Shown here piece by piece: positions 42,620 to 51,153 of a stretch of 54,924 nucleotides of DNA. Below the pieces are notes generated by a model. It was not told the DNA's origin. It searched no databases and worked only from the letters and a program-made list of their open reading frames with translations. How positions within the stretch are numbered: position 1 is the first letter of the stretch; each line of letters begins with the position of its first letter. The stretch comes from JAKJGA01 sp029554345 (GTDB taxonomy: Bacteria; Spirochaetota; UBA4802; JAFGJZ01): positions 1 through 54,924 of the forward strand of contig DAOPBR010000015.1 in the NCBI GenBank assembly GCA_035395685.1. The letters are read 5' to 3'. The position numbers and the translations under genes were made by a program.

Positions 42620-44382
42620 AGTGATTTGTCTTTTTCTTTAACTGCCAGTGAAGAATTTTTAAAGTACTCCTGATTTTGAAAACGTTTCGGATCGAAAGGA
42701 ACTATTTTTACTTTCTCCGCTCTTCTTACTGACATATTGGAGTTGAATTGAACAATATATATTCCTTCGGTAAATCTGACTGGGTAGGATCTTTTAATTC
42801 TAACATTGATGTAGCGTTTTTTCTTTGCCAGATAACGTTTTTGGGTGGTATAACCGGTGGCTCTGGCTTTTCTCAATGAATCGAGTATTTTGCTGCAGTA
42901 TTTATCATTCGGTGCAATTGATAAGTTTACAGCTTCTTCCAGTGTCTGATTTGATCTTACAATCAGAATGAAAGGCGATGTCGGAGAATGATTCTCTCTT
43001 TGACAACCAAGATAGGGGAATTCTGTCTCATAGTAATTGTCGACATTAGCAGCATCGCCATAGTGCATTGATCTTCTGATGTTTCGTCCTGTAAGAGCTT
43101 TATAGCGGGCTGCTATTTCAGCTCTAACGGGATAATAATACGGATTTTTGCCGAGTGAATTGAATGCCTTCTGCAGTGAATATCTTGCCGCAGAATATCT
43201 TTTTTTAGAAGCATTAGCTGACGCCGTATTCATGTGGTAATTCGCGGATAAAATTCTGTTTTTTATTTCTCTGTAAGGTTCGGTACTTGTTTCGAACCGT
43301 GAAGACTTGAAATTTTTATCCATCAAAGTGCAGATGTTAGCAGCTTTTACGAGATCGGTTTTTGATGTATAATAGTTAACCATTTTAGAAAGCTTTATCA
43401 GAGTCAATATGTCGAACTGAGTTTTGGATTTTGAAATTGAATTCTCGGTCAGATCAACTCCGAACTTTTCGTCAATTGCGTTAATAATCGCATTATACTG
43501 TGAAAGAGCTATTTCATCCTGGTTTTTTTCATTTCTTAAAAATTCTTCTTCTATTGGATTAGAAATAAAACCTGATTCAAACATCAGCGAAAGAGGAAAA
43601 TTGGCGAAATAAAGAAAGCGGTCGTCAGCAACTGCTCCTTGTTTCCAGTTGTTGAATTTATATCCGTAAGAAAGCATTTCTTTTTTGAAATAATTCGCAA
43701 TCATTCCCGTAAAACCTGTCGGGTCGTACCGGTTGTAGAGAGTCAGGAAGCCTGACTGAACATTTGTTATATGTGATAAATATGCTCTTCCTGATTCTGA
43801 ATATACCAGGTGTATTCCCCTGATATTTGCAAGACCTTCGGCCTTTGAAAGCATGCCGACATTGTTAAGATGGCTTGCTATAACCATGAATGCTTTGCTT
43901 TCTTTTGCAAGTTTCATGGTTTGCGTAAAAGTTATGTTTTTATATGTTTCAGATCTGTTTTCAAGAACTTCCATGAAATCATCTGTTGTTTTAACTTCGA
44001 TGTATTTGTTCTTTTTTAAAAGATTATAGAGTTTCCTTGAAAGCAGAATGGAATATATTTCTTCCGGAAGTCCTGCAGAACTCATTCTAAAAGTTGTTTC
44101 TCCCTGCCATTTTCCTCCGGGAAGTTTTCCGTGAGCCGGATCAAAGAAAATAACAATTTTTCCGCCGTTATTCAGTCTTTCGCTGAGAGAACCGTATATC
44201 TCATCTGTTTCATTTATAAGAGAGAGTAGGTCATTAAAATCTTGTGATGTTTTTTCGGATTCCAGAATAGATTTGATAATCTCCGGCTGTGATGAAATTA
44301 ACGGATCAGTGAAAAGGTTTTCATCATTTGAATAAATAACCGAAGAAAGGCATAATGCTACTGTAATAATAATTTTTTTCAT
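42616..44382 (-). CDS. N-acetylmuramoyl-L-alanine amidase (Amidase_3) with long C-terminal extension
   Basis: Peptidoglycan hydrolase that cleaves the MurNAc-L-Ala bond. 588 residues. A signal peptide (MKKIIITVALCLSSVIYS) is followed by the amidase domain at about 70-300. The domain has zinc ligands His in FFDPAHG, Glu in LPEEIYS and His in ASHLNN, and catalytic Glu in LMFESGFISNPIEEEF, so the active site looks intact. The remaining 280 residues are TPR-like helical (ANICTLMDKNF, SANYHMNTASANASKK) with a C-terminal beta-rich part and many Tyr and Arg/Lys. The extension is not a recognised binding domain. It belongs to the TPR/lipoprotein locus. Confidence 0.86.
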   Translation of the reverse strand: MKKIIITVALCLSSVIYSNDENLFTDPLISSQPEIIKSILESEKTSQDFNDLLSLINETDEIYGSLSERLNNGGKIVIFFDPAHGKLPGGKWQGETTFRMSSAGLPEEIYSILLSRKLYNLLKKNKYIEVKTTDDFMEVLENRSETYKNITFTQTMKLAKESKAFMVIASHLNNVGMLSKAEGLANIRGIHLVYSESGRAYLSHITNVQSGFLTLYNRYDPTGFTGMIANYFKKEMLSYGYKFNNWKQGAVADDRFLYFANFPLSLMFESGFISNPIEEEFLRNEKNQDEIALSQYNAIINAIDEKFGVDLTENSISKSKTQFDILTLIKLSKMVNYYTSKTDLVKAANICTLMDKNFKSSRFETSTEPYREIKNRILSANYHMNTASANASKKRYSAARYSLQKAFNSLGKNPYYYPVRAEIAARYKALTGRNIRRSMHYGDAANVDNYYETEFPYLGCQRENHSPTSPFILIVRSNQTLEEAVNLSIAPNDKYCSKILDSLRKARATGYTTQKRYLAKKKRYINVRIKRSYPVRFTEGIYIVQFNSNMSVRRAEKVKIVPFDPKRFQNQEYFKNSSLAVKEKDKSL

Positions 44383-44393
44383 TGTAAGATCCG

Positions 44394-44801
44394 TTAAAAT
44401 TCGCTGACGAAAGCCTTAAGATTGTCTTTTTTAATTGATAGAACATAAATAAAACGTTTCGACTGGGTGTCCTCAAGTTTTTTTAAAGTTCCGAAATCAT
44501 TTATTAAATTGAGTATTTTGGCACGGCGGTTATTGTCGGATTGTTTTCCGTTTTCAGAAAGATATTTCTGAAAACTCGAAAGAGTTCTGTTTTTAATCTG
44601 ATTTTCAATATCAGCCATGGTTGAAGAATCATTATCTGACTTTATTATTATTGTTACATATTCATTGTTCGAAATAAATCCTTCTTTCTGATACTTTTTT
44701 ATCAGATCACAATCTGCTGATGCAGTTTTTGTAGTATCAACTTTCGCGGCACAGCCCGAAATGAATATGATTGCAGCTAATGAGAATAATGCTTTTTTCA
44801 T
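44394..44801 (-). CDS. Small lipoprotein, related to its upstream neighbour
   Basis: 135 residues with a type II signal MKKALFSLAAIIFISGCAAK (lipobox ISGC). The mature part contains EGFISNNEYVTIIIKSDNDS followed by a helix SSFQKYLSENGKQSDNN and a C-terminal KRFIYVLSIKKDNLKAF strand pattern. This order, G-F-[IL]-[SN]-[ND]-[ND]-E-[YF], a strand and then a helix, is shared with the 150-residue lipoprotein just upstream, so the two look like diverged tandem duplicates, of an LPP20-like fold by eye. The start overlaps that gene's stop as ATGA. The function is unknown; the envelope location is clear. Confidence 0.75.
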   Translation of the reverse strand: MKKALFSLAAIIFISGCAAKVDTTKTASADCDLIKKYQKEGFISNNEYVTIIIKSDNDSSTMADIENQIKNRTLSSFQKYLSENGKQSDNNRRAKILNLINDFGTLKKLEDTQSKRFIYVLSIKKDNLKAFVSEF

Positions 44802-45250
44802 TGATTACCTGCCTGTAAAATATTGTTTATTTGAGCTGTGATTGAGTTCTTGATGTTTTTTTCTGATATTTTTATGACTATGCAGTGTGATCCGTTTGAT
44901 TCGTAATACTCTGCAATAGGTTTTGACTTAAGATAAGTCGCATCCAGATAATTTGTAATTTCAATATTATATTCTATTTGTGTTTTTTTAGCCGGAAATG
45001 TTTTTATCATCTCATTTTTTAGTCCGCTGATAACAAAATCCCGAGCATTCTGATATGAATTTATCAAAGCGCTTTCACGCGAAGCAAGAAGCCCTTGCGC
45101 TTTTTTATCCGGTTCTCCTCTGACAATAATTCTGAATTCATCATCATTCAGAAAACCTTCATTTTTAACGCTGTCAACTCTTGTTTCTTTGCCCGCGCAA
45201 GAGCAAAGAAACAAGAAAATAAATAATAATTTAACGGTTGCTTTTGTCAT
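44798..45250 (-). CDS. Small lipoprotein (paralogue of the next gene)
   Basis: 150 residues with a type II signal MTKATVKLLFIFLFLCSCAGK (lipobox LCSC). It continues with EGFLNDDEFRIIVRGEPDKK, a helix with Ala and Arg (GLLASRESALINSYQNARDFVI) and the strand YNIEITNYLD, ending in SHCIVIKISEKN. The RES-x-x-x-x-x-x-Q-x-A-R helix after a short strand resembles LPP20-type lipoproteins. The start overlaps the TPR gene stop as ATGA. The pair is therefore made in step with the TPR protein. Confidence 0.75.
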   Translation of the reverse strand: MTKATVKLLFIFLFLCSCAGKETRVDSVKNEGFLNDDEFRIIVRGEPDKKAQGLLASRESALINSYQNARDFVISGLKNEMIKTFPAKKTQIEYNIEITNYLDATYLKSKPIAEYYESNGSHCIVIKISEKNIKNSITAQINNILQAGNQ

Positions 45251-47658
45251 TGTTTTAACAGATTTATCGTACTTCTTATTTTATCAGCATCATCATGATC
45301 CGGTCTTATTGCAAGAACTTTCTCGAATTCTGACAATGCTTTTTCATTATTTTTAAGATGTCTGTAATAAATCATCCCGAGCTCATAGTGTGCATCAGCA
45401 TTTTTGCCGTTCAGCTGGACAGCTCTTTCAAAAGAAGAAGCCGCTTTAGCATAATCTCCCTTATCACGGTAAACCATTCCCATGTTGTAGTGGCATTCCG
45501 TTTTCATAGGGTTAATTGATATCGCTGTTTGATACGAATCAATAGCTTCATCATACATTTTCGCTGAATGATAGGTGTCAGCCAGTGAAAAATTTGCCTC
45601 ATATGACCGCGGATTATTACGGATCGCTTGTTTATAAAGATCAATGGCTTTTTCGTAAAGTTTCTTTGATTTATATAATTTTCCGAGATTTATATAAGCT
45701 TTGTCGTAATTCGGATCGCGGTTAATCGCACGTGTGTAGTAGTCTATTGCGTTATCATCCTGGTTTAGACTTTCATAAGCTTTCCCTGTTTCATAAAGGG
45801 AAGGGACGTCATCAGGTTTTATCGCTATTGCCTTGCTGAAATTATCAATCGCATCGTTGTATTTTTTATTCTGACTCATCAGAAGACCCATGTTGTAATA
45901 CGCCTGATAATAATTCGGATCAAGAGTAATTGTTTTTCTATAAAAATCGGTAGCATTGTTTACCGAACCCATTTCGTGATAAGTTTCTCCGATTTTAAAA
46001 ACAGTTCCGGGATTGTCCGGTCTGATCGATAAATCTTTCGTAAAATTATTCAGTGCCTCTGTATAATTTTTGCTTGATAGGTATATATCTCCAAGATTGT
46101 AATACGCTCTGTCCATTTTCGGATCCTGGTCAATTGCACCTTTGAAATTTTTTATCGCATTAGCCTTGTCTCCCGATTTGAGATAGGCGAGTCCTCTCGA
46201 ATAGAGAGCTTTAGGGAATTCCGGCTGAATCTGAAGAGCTCTGTTGAAAGACTGAATTGCGGCGCTGTATTTCTTTTCATCATAATAGATCAGTCCCAAA
46301 CGGTAATGTGCGTCAGCGTTTTTCGGATTCGCAACGACAGAATTGTTGAATGATTTTTTTGCTTCATCATCCATTTTGTTGTGATAATATAATCTTCCCA
46401 TCCAGTAATGGGAATAGTCGTCATTATTGTCTATTTCAGTTGCTTTTCTATAAGCCTTTAACGCATCATCGTATTTTTTATCCTGACGGTATTTGTCGCC
46501 GAGTTTTCTGTATTTTTCAACATTCTCGTTTGAGGTTTTTGTCGGTTCTATGTTGTCTTCTTTTTTGCCGGAAGAGCTTCCTTTGCCGCTAAGATCATCG
46601 TCTTTGCCTGATTTGCTGTCAGACGAATCGCTTTGACCGTCACTGCTTCCTGAATTTCCGCCTGATCCGCCGCCGACAGTATTTTTGCCGTTATCTTTTT
46701 TATCTCTGGCTTCCTTTTCCTTATCTAGTATATTCCTGATATTGCGGTATTTTTGCTGAAGTTCCTTATCATCATAATTGTATTTGAGGGCACGCTCATA
46801 ATTCTTAAGCGCGTCAGGATAATTTTTATTAGAGGATGAAATATCTCCCATGTTCTCCGCTGAGATGAAATCAGAATTATCAAGTTCAAACGCCTTGTCG
46901 AAATTATTATAAGCCGAGCCTGTGTTGCCCTGAGCCTGATCATTCTGCCCAAGTGCTCTAAAATATTTTGATTTTCCTGAATCTATTGAAATTGCCTTTT
47001 TGTAAGCTTTATCAGCATTGTTATGCTGTTTAGCCCTGAAATAAATATTACCTAGATTATAATGTGCTTCAGCATTATTAGGATTAACTTCGACGCCTTT
47101 TTTTGCGTATTTAACGGCACCCGCGACATCATTTTGTTCAAGGCGCTGTTTTGCGAGATTGAAATATGCATCCTGATCTTTAGGAGCAACTTTTATTGCA
47201 TCCTCATACTCTTTTTTTGCTTTTTTTGGTTTTTTCTGTTCATCAAAAACATTGCCGAGTCTGTTGTAGGCTTTCGGCTGTTTCGGTTTGACACTTTTGG
47301 CTTTTTCATAGGTTTCGATAGCCTTAGCGTAATCACCTTTTAGGGCATAGGCATGCCCAAGTTCTGTAATAGCATCGTAATTCTTAGGATCAATTTTAAT
47401 AGCTTTCAGATAATATTCTATGGCCTTATCATAATCCTGAATATCCTTGTATGCGTTTGCAATTTTGAGTATTATTTCAATATTGTTCGGTTCTGTTTCA
47501 AGAAGTTCTTCGTATAGAGCTATTTGTTTTGTTCTCATGTTCTCAATATCTTTGAGAGGATCTTTTTTGAAGCCGTCAAAAAGAAAGTACGCTCCTGCCG
47601 AAAGAAGCAATACCAGTACCGCGATTACTCCGATCTGAATTCGTCTGTCATTAAACAT
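45247..47658 (-). CDS. Membrane-anchored TPR protein, two TPR arrays
   Basis: 803 residues. A single anchor helix (about 9-27, IGVIAVLVLLLSAGAYFLF) is followed by a first TPR array (about 45-310). A Ser/Gly/Asp/Lys linker (about 315-375, with GGGSGGNSGSSDGQSDSSDS) and a second TPR array (about 380-800) follow. Repeats are regular at 34 residues with the W4-G8-Y11-A20-P32 pattern, such as YYNLGDIYLSSKNYTEAL and AHYRLGLIYYDEKKYSAA; I count about twenty-one. It is presumably a periplasmic scaffold for the lipoproteins and amidase encoded next. Start ATG, 12 bases after the upstream TPR gene. A nine-gene minus-strand run continues from here. Confidence 0.88.
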   Translation of the reverse strand: MFNDRRIQIGVIAVLVLLLSAGAYFLFDGFKKDPLKDIENMRTKQIALYEELLETEPNNIEIILKIANAYKDIQDYDKAIEYYLKAIKIDPKNYDAITELGHAYALKGDYAKAIETYEKAKSVKPKQPKAYNRLGNVFDEQKKPKKAKKEYEDAIKVAPKDQDAYFNLAKQRLEQNDVAGAVKYAKKGVEVNPNNAEAHYNLGNIYFRAKQHNNADKAYKKAISIDSGKSKYFRALGQNDQAQGNTGSAYNNFDKAFELDNSDFISAENMGDISSSNKNYPDALKNYERALKYNYDDKELQQKYRNIRNILDKEKEARDKKDNGKNTVGGGSGGNSGSSDGQSDSSDSKSGKDDDLSGKGSSSGKKEDNIEPTKTSNENVEKYRKLGDKYRQDKKYDDALKAYRKATEIDNNDDYSHYWMGRLYYHNKMDDEAKKSFNNSVVANPKNADAHYRLGLIYYDEKKYSAAIQSFNRALQIQPEFPKALYSRGLAYLKSGDKANAIKNFKGAIDQDPKMDRAYYNLGDIYLSSKNYTEALNNFTKDLSIRPDNPGTVFKIGETYHEMGSVNNATDFYRKTITLDPNYYQAYYNMGLLMSQNKKYNDAIDNFSKAIAIKPDDVPSLYETGKAYESLNQDDNAIDYYTRAINRDPNYDKAYINLGKLYKSKKLYEKAIDLYKQAIRNNPRSYEANFSLADTYHSAKMYDEAIDSYQTAISINPMKTECHYNMGMVYRDKGDYAKAASSFERAVQLNGKNADAHYELGMIYYRHLKNNEKALSEFEKVLAIRPDHDDADKIRSTINLLKQ

Positions 47659-47669
47659 AATTCCCCCAA

Positions 47670-48362
47670 TTAATTTAAATCGTCATCTCTGTATATGTCT
47701 TCTAGTTGCTTTACGGTTTTTTTATCTTCATGACCCGCTGATTCTGATGAGTCTTTCTTTTCTGTCGTTTTAAGGATATCTCCGCCCAGATGAAGAATTT
47801 CTTCGATTGGAATGTCGCTGTCCGGCGGAGGGATTTTGAAATTAGGATCTTTTAAAAGCTCAATCGCTCTTCTGATTTTTTCATACTGCGGATCTTCGGG
47901 AGCCGCACGCAGATACTCCTCCCAGTTTCTGATGGTTTCGCTTTTATCACGTAAAAGCATTAGATTTGATAGACCGAGATGAAAGTAGGCGTATTTGAGA
48001 TTTGGATTTTTCTGAAGTGCTTTTTTGTAATGATCAACTGCAACATTTCCGAGTTTTTTTGCATAATATGCCTGCCCGAGACGGAATTCCTCTTCGGCTG
48101 AAGAAGGGTCAAGATCAACGGCTTTTTTGTATAGTTCAATGGCCGCGTCATATTGACCTTTTTGAAGCATGATGTCTCCGAGATATGAGTATGCTTTTCT
48201 GTTTTCGGGATTATCTTTTAGTTCTTCACGCAAAAGAAGTTCCGCCATTTCAAATTTTTTCTGAAAGAAATACTTGGAAGCCTTTTGAAACTTAGTTTCT
48301 TCTTTTTTCTGACCGATCAAAAGAGCCGGAATTAAAAGTAATAAGACGATTATTTTAAACAT
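47670..48362 (-). CDS. Exported TPR protein
   Basis: About 230 residues. A signal peptide (MFKIIVLLLLIPALLIG) precedes four TPR repeats (about 30-165), such as RKAYSYLGDIMLQKGQYDAAIELYKKA, seen here in part. A Pro-rich segment (NFKIPPPDSDIPIEEIL) and a charged tail follow. ATG 48362 is preferred because AAGGG lies seven bases before it; ATG 48368, two codons upstream, has almost no spacing. It is behind its own promoter (48399-48426) and 12 bases ahead of the large TPR gene, so the two are co-transcribed. Confidence 0.8.
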   Translation of the reverse strand: MFKIIVLLLLIPALLIGQKKEETKFQKASKYFFQKKFEMAELLLREELKDNPENRKAYSYLGDIMLQKGQYDAAIELYKKAVDLDPSSAEEEFRLGQAYYAKKLGNVAVDHYKKALQKNPNLKYAYFHLGLSNLMLLRDKSETIRNWEEYLRAAPEDPQYEKIRRAIELLKDPNFKIPPPDSDIPIEEILHLGGDILKTTEKKDSSESAGHEDKKTVKQLEDIYRDDDLN

Positions 48363-48398
48363 ACCCATACCCTTATATTTTCGACCTTATGCGGTTTA

Positions 48399-48426
48399 AA
48401 TATAATAAAAATTGATATGAATTCAA
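48399..48426 (-). promoter_or_regulatory. Sigma-70 promoter for the TPR genes
   Basis: Minus strand: TTGAAT (48426-48421), a 16-base spacer, then TATATT (48404-48399). Two TTGA-like boxes lie just upstream. It would drive the TPR-lipoprotein-amidase-YhcC run. Confidence 0.55.
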
Positions 48427-48455
48427 GCAGTACTCCGTCAATAATCAAGCGGAAA

Positions 48456-49913
48456 TCATGAATTCATGTATTTTTCCAGATATTCATTCAGATCATTGAC
48501 GTTTTTCTGCACCATCGTCTTGAATTCATTAGGTATATTCTGATCAAGAATAACTTTATAGTAATTTAAAGCATCTTTCACTCTTCGTCTTTTAATATAA
48601 TCTCCGGCTTTTTCAAGCATCGGTTTATACTTGTAAAATGAATATTCGAGAACATTCTGTTCGCGGGAGAGGGTGTTTCTATCAGGAAGTTTGTCGAAAG
48701 CGTAAGTTACACGTAATATCGGAAGTTCTTTCCGTTTAGGAGCATATCTTTCCATAAACGCAGAATAAAATTGTTCATCCTCCTGAGTCTTTGGTTGCGG
48801 TGAATATAGAAGCTTGTCAATATCAATATCCTGCTGAACTTCACCTTTCGGACCGCGTATTTCGTATTCGTTTTCCTTTTCTTCAGGTTCTTCGTGTTTC
48901 TCGGGAGTTTTGTATTTTGATGAATTTTCATCAGCTGCAGATTTTAATATGCTGGCCATTATTTCGTCATCAGTCGGTTCATCCGTTTTTTTGCCGTTAA
49001 CAATATCCTGAAGCGTTTCAAATTCATCTTTTTCCTTTTCTTTNNNNNNNNNNNNNNNNNNNNNNNNNNNNNNNNNNNNNNNNNNNNNNNNNNNNNNNNN
49101 NNNNNNNNNNNNNNNNNNNNNNNNNNNNNNNNNNNNNNNNNNNAGTTTATCGCTGAGTTCTTCGGATTTTTTATTTTTGACTTCCTTTTTTTCTTCGTTT
49201 AAATCACTTAGTGCATTTTTCAGACCCGAAATCTCATTTCTCAGCCTGTTAAGTTCTTCGGGGTCGTTTTCTGATGAGTTGCTTGATATTTTTGATCTTA
49301 CTCTTTCGGCAATTTTATCAATATCAATTTCAGCCGGCGCCATGCTGATCTTGATGTTTTCTTTAAATTCTTCCCCGGATATGGAAAGTTTAATCTGGTT
49401 TTCTTCATCCTTTTTTTTCTGTTTGATCTTTTCTTCTTTTCTTGTGGCTGAAATATGCTGATAGTTGTAGAGATAATCAATATTTTCTTCTATTTTATTT
49501 CTTATGTCTTCATCGCCGATTCGCGACTGAATGCCTTCATAAAGAGAGATTGCGCTCTCAAAATCGCCTCGCTTGATATAATGCTCGATGTTGGAAATGG
49601 CTTTTGAATAAATCTCAAGCGGAGAACCTTCGGGAATTATTTCTCCGGATTTATGCGGAAGGGTAAAATCATCCTGTACTTCGACACTGTCTTCATCGTC
49701 GCTTCTTCTGCGTCTTTGATTTTTTTCCTTTAATTCATCTTCAATTTCTTTTTCAATATCACTTTTTCTGTCACCGGCTCTTCTGTCGGGAAATACCGGA
49801 CTCTTCGGCTCGGAAGAAAGTACTTTCTTTTCTTCACCGCTTCCGCCTCCAAGAAGCGCCCATAACGGAATAAGAATTATTATAATGAATAAAACAGCAA
49901 GAAAAACGCTCAA
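48456..49913 (-). CDS. Membrane-anchored, charged, probably coiled protein (interrupted by an assembly gap)
   Basis: About 485 codons including 100 unknown bases. It starts with a TTG codon behind GGGAG and an N-terminal anchor helix (FLAVLFIIIILIPLWALL). A strongly charged region with Lys/Glu/Arg runs follows (EKEIEDELKEKNQRRRRSDDED), then TPR-like helices (about 125-150, YSKAISNIEHYIKRGDFESA). A coiled coil lies around 230-260. The acidic part after the gap includes QDIDIDKLLYSPQPK, and the C-terminal helical domain contains VKDALNYYKVIL. Both sides of the gap are open in the same frame, but 100 is a filler value, so the true length is unknown. Function unknown. Confidence 0.7.
   Translation of the reverse strand: MSVFLAVLFIIIILIPLWALLGGGSGEEKKVLSSEPKSPVFPDRRAGDRKSDIEKEIEDELKEKNQRRRRSDDEDSVEVQDDFTLPHKSGEIIPEGSPLEIYSKAISNIEHYIKRGDFESAISLYEGIQSRIGDEDIRNKIEENIDYLYNYQHISATRKEEKIKQKKKDEENQIKLSISGEEFKENIKISMAPAEIDIDKIAERVRSKISSNSSENDPEELNRLRNEISGLKNALSDLNEEKKEVKNKKSEELSDKXXXXXXXXXXXXXXXXXXXXXXXXXXXXXXXXXXKEKEKDEFETLQDIVNGKKTDEPTDDEIMASILKSAADENSSKYKTPEKHEEPEEKENEYEIRGPKGEVQQDIDIDKLLYSPQPKTQEDEQFYSAFMERYAPKRKELPILRVTYAFDKLPDRNTLSREQNVLEYSFYKYKPMLEKAGDYIKRRRVKDALNYYKVILDQNIPNEFKTMVQKNVNDLNEYLEKYMNS
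49044..49143. other. Assembly gap of 100 N
   Basis: Exactly 100 unknown bases inside a low-complexity Lys/Glu-rich coding region, flanked by K-E-K-E-K-D-rich and E-V-K-N-K-K-rich codons. Repeats probably broke the assembly. The number is a conventional filler, so the real gap may be longer or shorter. Confidence 0.98.
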
Positions 49914-50008
49914 GACAATATTCTCCCTTTCTCCAATATCGGCTTTTAATTGTGATTACTTGAATTTTTTCGAATTTATTGATCGCTTTAAGATAAAAAG
50001 ACGACTGA

Positions 50009-51109
50009 TTATTTTCCGTATGTGAAAGCCGAAATCAGTTCGATATGCATTGTCCCCGGAAACATGTCGATCAAATCAATACTTTCCAGTTTGAATCCGG
50101 ATTTGATTAAATCTCCTGCGTCCCGCGCCCATGTCGATGGATTACATGAAACGTAAATTATCTTATCCGGACGGATTTTTTTAATTATTTCTCTGGTTTT
50201 TGTGTTCATTCCTGCTCGCGGCGGATCAGTTATTACAAGGTCGGCGGATTTTAATCTATCCGGTATTGAGTCCATGTCGCATTGGATAAATAAGGCATTT
50301 GTTCCGTTTGCAATATTATTCTTTTTTGCTGAAGTTATACTTTCCTTTGAAATATCAATTCCCGTAATTTTCATTTTCGTTGAAAGAGGAATTGTGAAGA
50401 ATCCGCATCCGCAGCCCAGATCTATCGCCTGCGTGAATCCAGCGGATTGATCTATGACCAGCTCAAGCATTTTAGAGCGAAGAAAACGATTAGACTGAAA
50501 AAAACCTTCAGAACTGTGATTGTATATGAAGTTCAATTCATTTTCTATGATTTCATCGGAATAAGTATTTGAAACCTTGCCGCTTGCATCCTTGCTTATA
50601 CGGCAGTCTTTTGTTATGCGGTTATTCAGTATAAATTTGTTTATTGCATCATCGAGCAGAATGCAGCCTTGTGCTGGAAACGGGATAATCGTATTTGTTT
50701 TTTTGCCGTAAAAACCTGTTTGATTCCCGTTTGATTTAACGGAGCAGCGGCTTCTGTACCCGCAGCGTTCTGATGAGTATGTTTTTATTTCCAGACTGAT
50801 ATCAAAGCGGCCGATCCGTTTTATTGAATCCATGATAATGTTTTTTTTTAATTCGAGTTCTGTCTGGTAATCTGTATGAAGATAATCGCATCCGCCGCAC
50901 TTCATGAAGTTGGGGCAGTCGGGTTTGATTCTTTTAATCGAAGGTTCAAGAACTTCAGCAAGTTCGGCAAAGGCGAAGTCTTTTTTTTCTTCTGTTATTC
51001 TTAGTTTGCAAAGTTCACCCGGAAGAACGTAGTCAGTAAAAATGATCTTGCCTTCATTTCGGGCTATAAATGAGCCATAACTTTCTTTTTCTATTCTTAC
51101 CGTGATCAT
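50009..51109 (-). CDS. TrmA/RumA-family RNA (uracil-5-)-methyltransferase
   Basis: About 366 residues. An N-terminal TRAM-like domain (TVRIEKESYGSFIA) is followed by the 4Fe-4S cysteine set PDCPNFMKCGGCDYLH, near residue 73. The methyltransferase fold follows, with EGFFQSNRFL, DLGCGCGFFTIPL, VITDPPRAGM and catalytic nucleophile Cys in VSCNPSTWARD. These are the marks of RumA/RlmD or RlmCD enzymes, which modify 23S rRNA; the exact site is not assignable. The start is uncertain: ATG 51109 (MITVRI) has no ribosome site; a longer frame would begin inside the terminator hairpin of the previous gene. Confidence 0.88.
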   Translation of the reverse strand: MITVRIEKESYGSFIARNEGKIIFTDYVLPGELCKLRITEEKKDFAFAELAEVLEPSIKRIKPDCPNFMKCGGCDYLHTDYQTELELKKNIIMDSIKRIGRFDISLEIKTYSSERCGYRSRCSVKSNGNQTGFYGKKTNTIIPFPAQGCILLDDAINKFILNNRITKDCRISKDASGKVSNTYSDEIIENELNFIYNHSSEGFFQSNRFLRSKMLELVIDQSAGFTQAIDLGCGCGFFTIPLSTKMKITGIDISKESITSAKKNNIANGTNALFIQCDMDSIPDRLKSADLVITDPPRAGMNTKTREIIKKIRPDKIIYVSCNPSTWARDAGDLIKSGFKLESIDLIDMFPGTMHIELISAFTYGK

Positions 51110-51123
51110 ACGGTAAATTAAAA

Positions 51124-51141
51124 TGCCGCCTTTCGGCGGCA
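51124..51141 (-). terminator. Intrinsic terminator of the rubredoxin-ferritin-rubrerythrin operon
   Basis: Perfect 7-bp stem TGCCGCC and GGCGGCA with a GAAA tetraloop (minus-strand sense, 51141-51124), followed by TTTTAATTT. It lies 12 bases beyond the rubrerythrin stop. Confidence 0.85.
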
Positions 51142-51153
51142 AGCTATTTTTAA

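Noticed and set aside
47062..47343. Antisense frame rich in Phe/Ile opposite the large TPR gene
   Set aside because: Phe/Cys/Ile-rich composition is the expected reverse of Lys/Asp-rich TPR codons; it has no ribosome site or promoter.
45247..47658. Tandem DNA repeat in the TPR gene
   Set aside because: The 34-residue protein repeat is clear, but the DNA units have diverged and explain themselves as TPR coding sequence.
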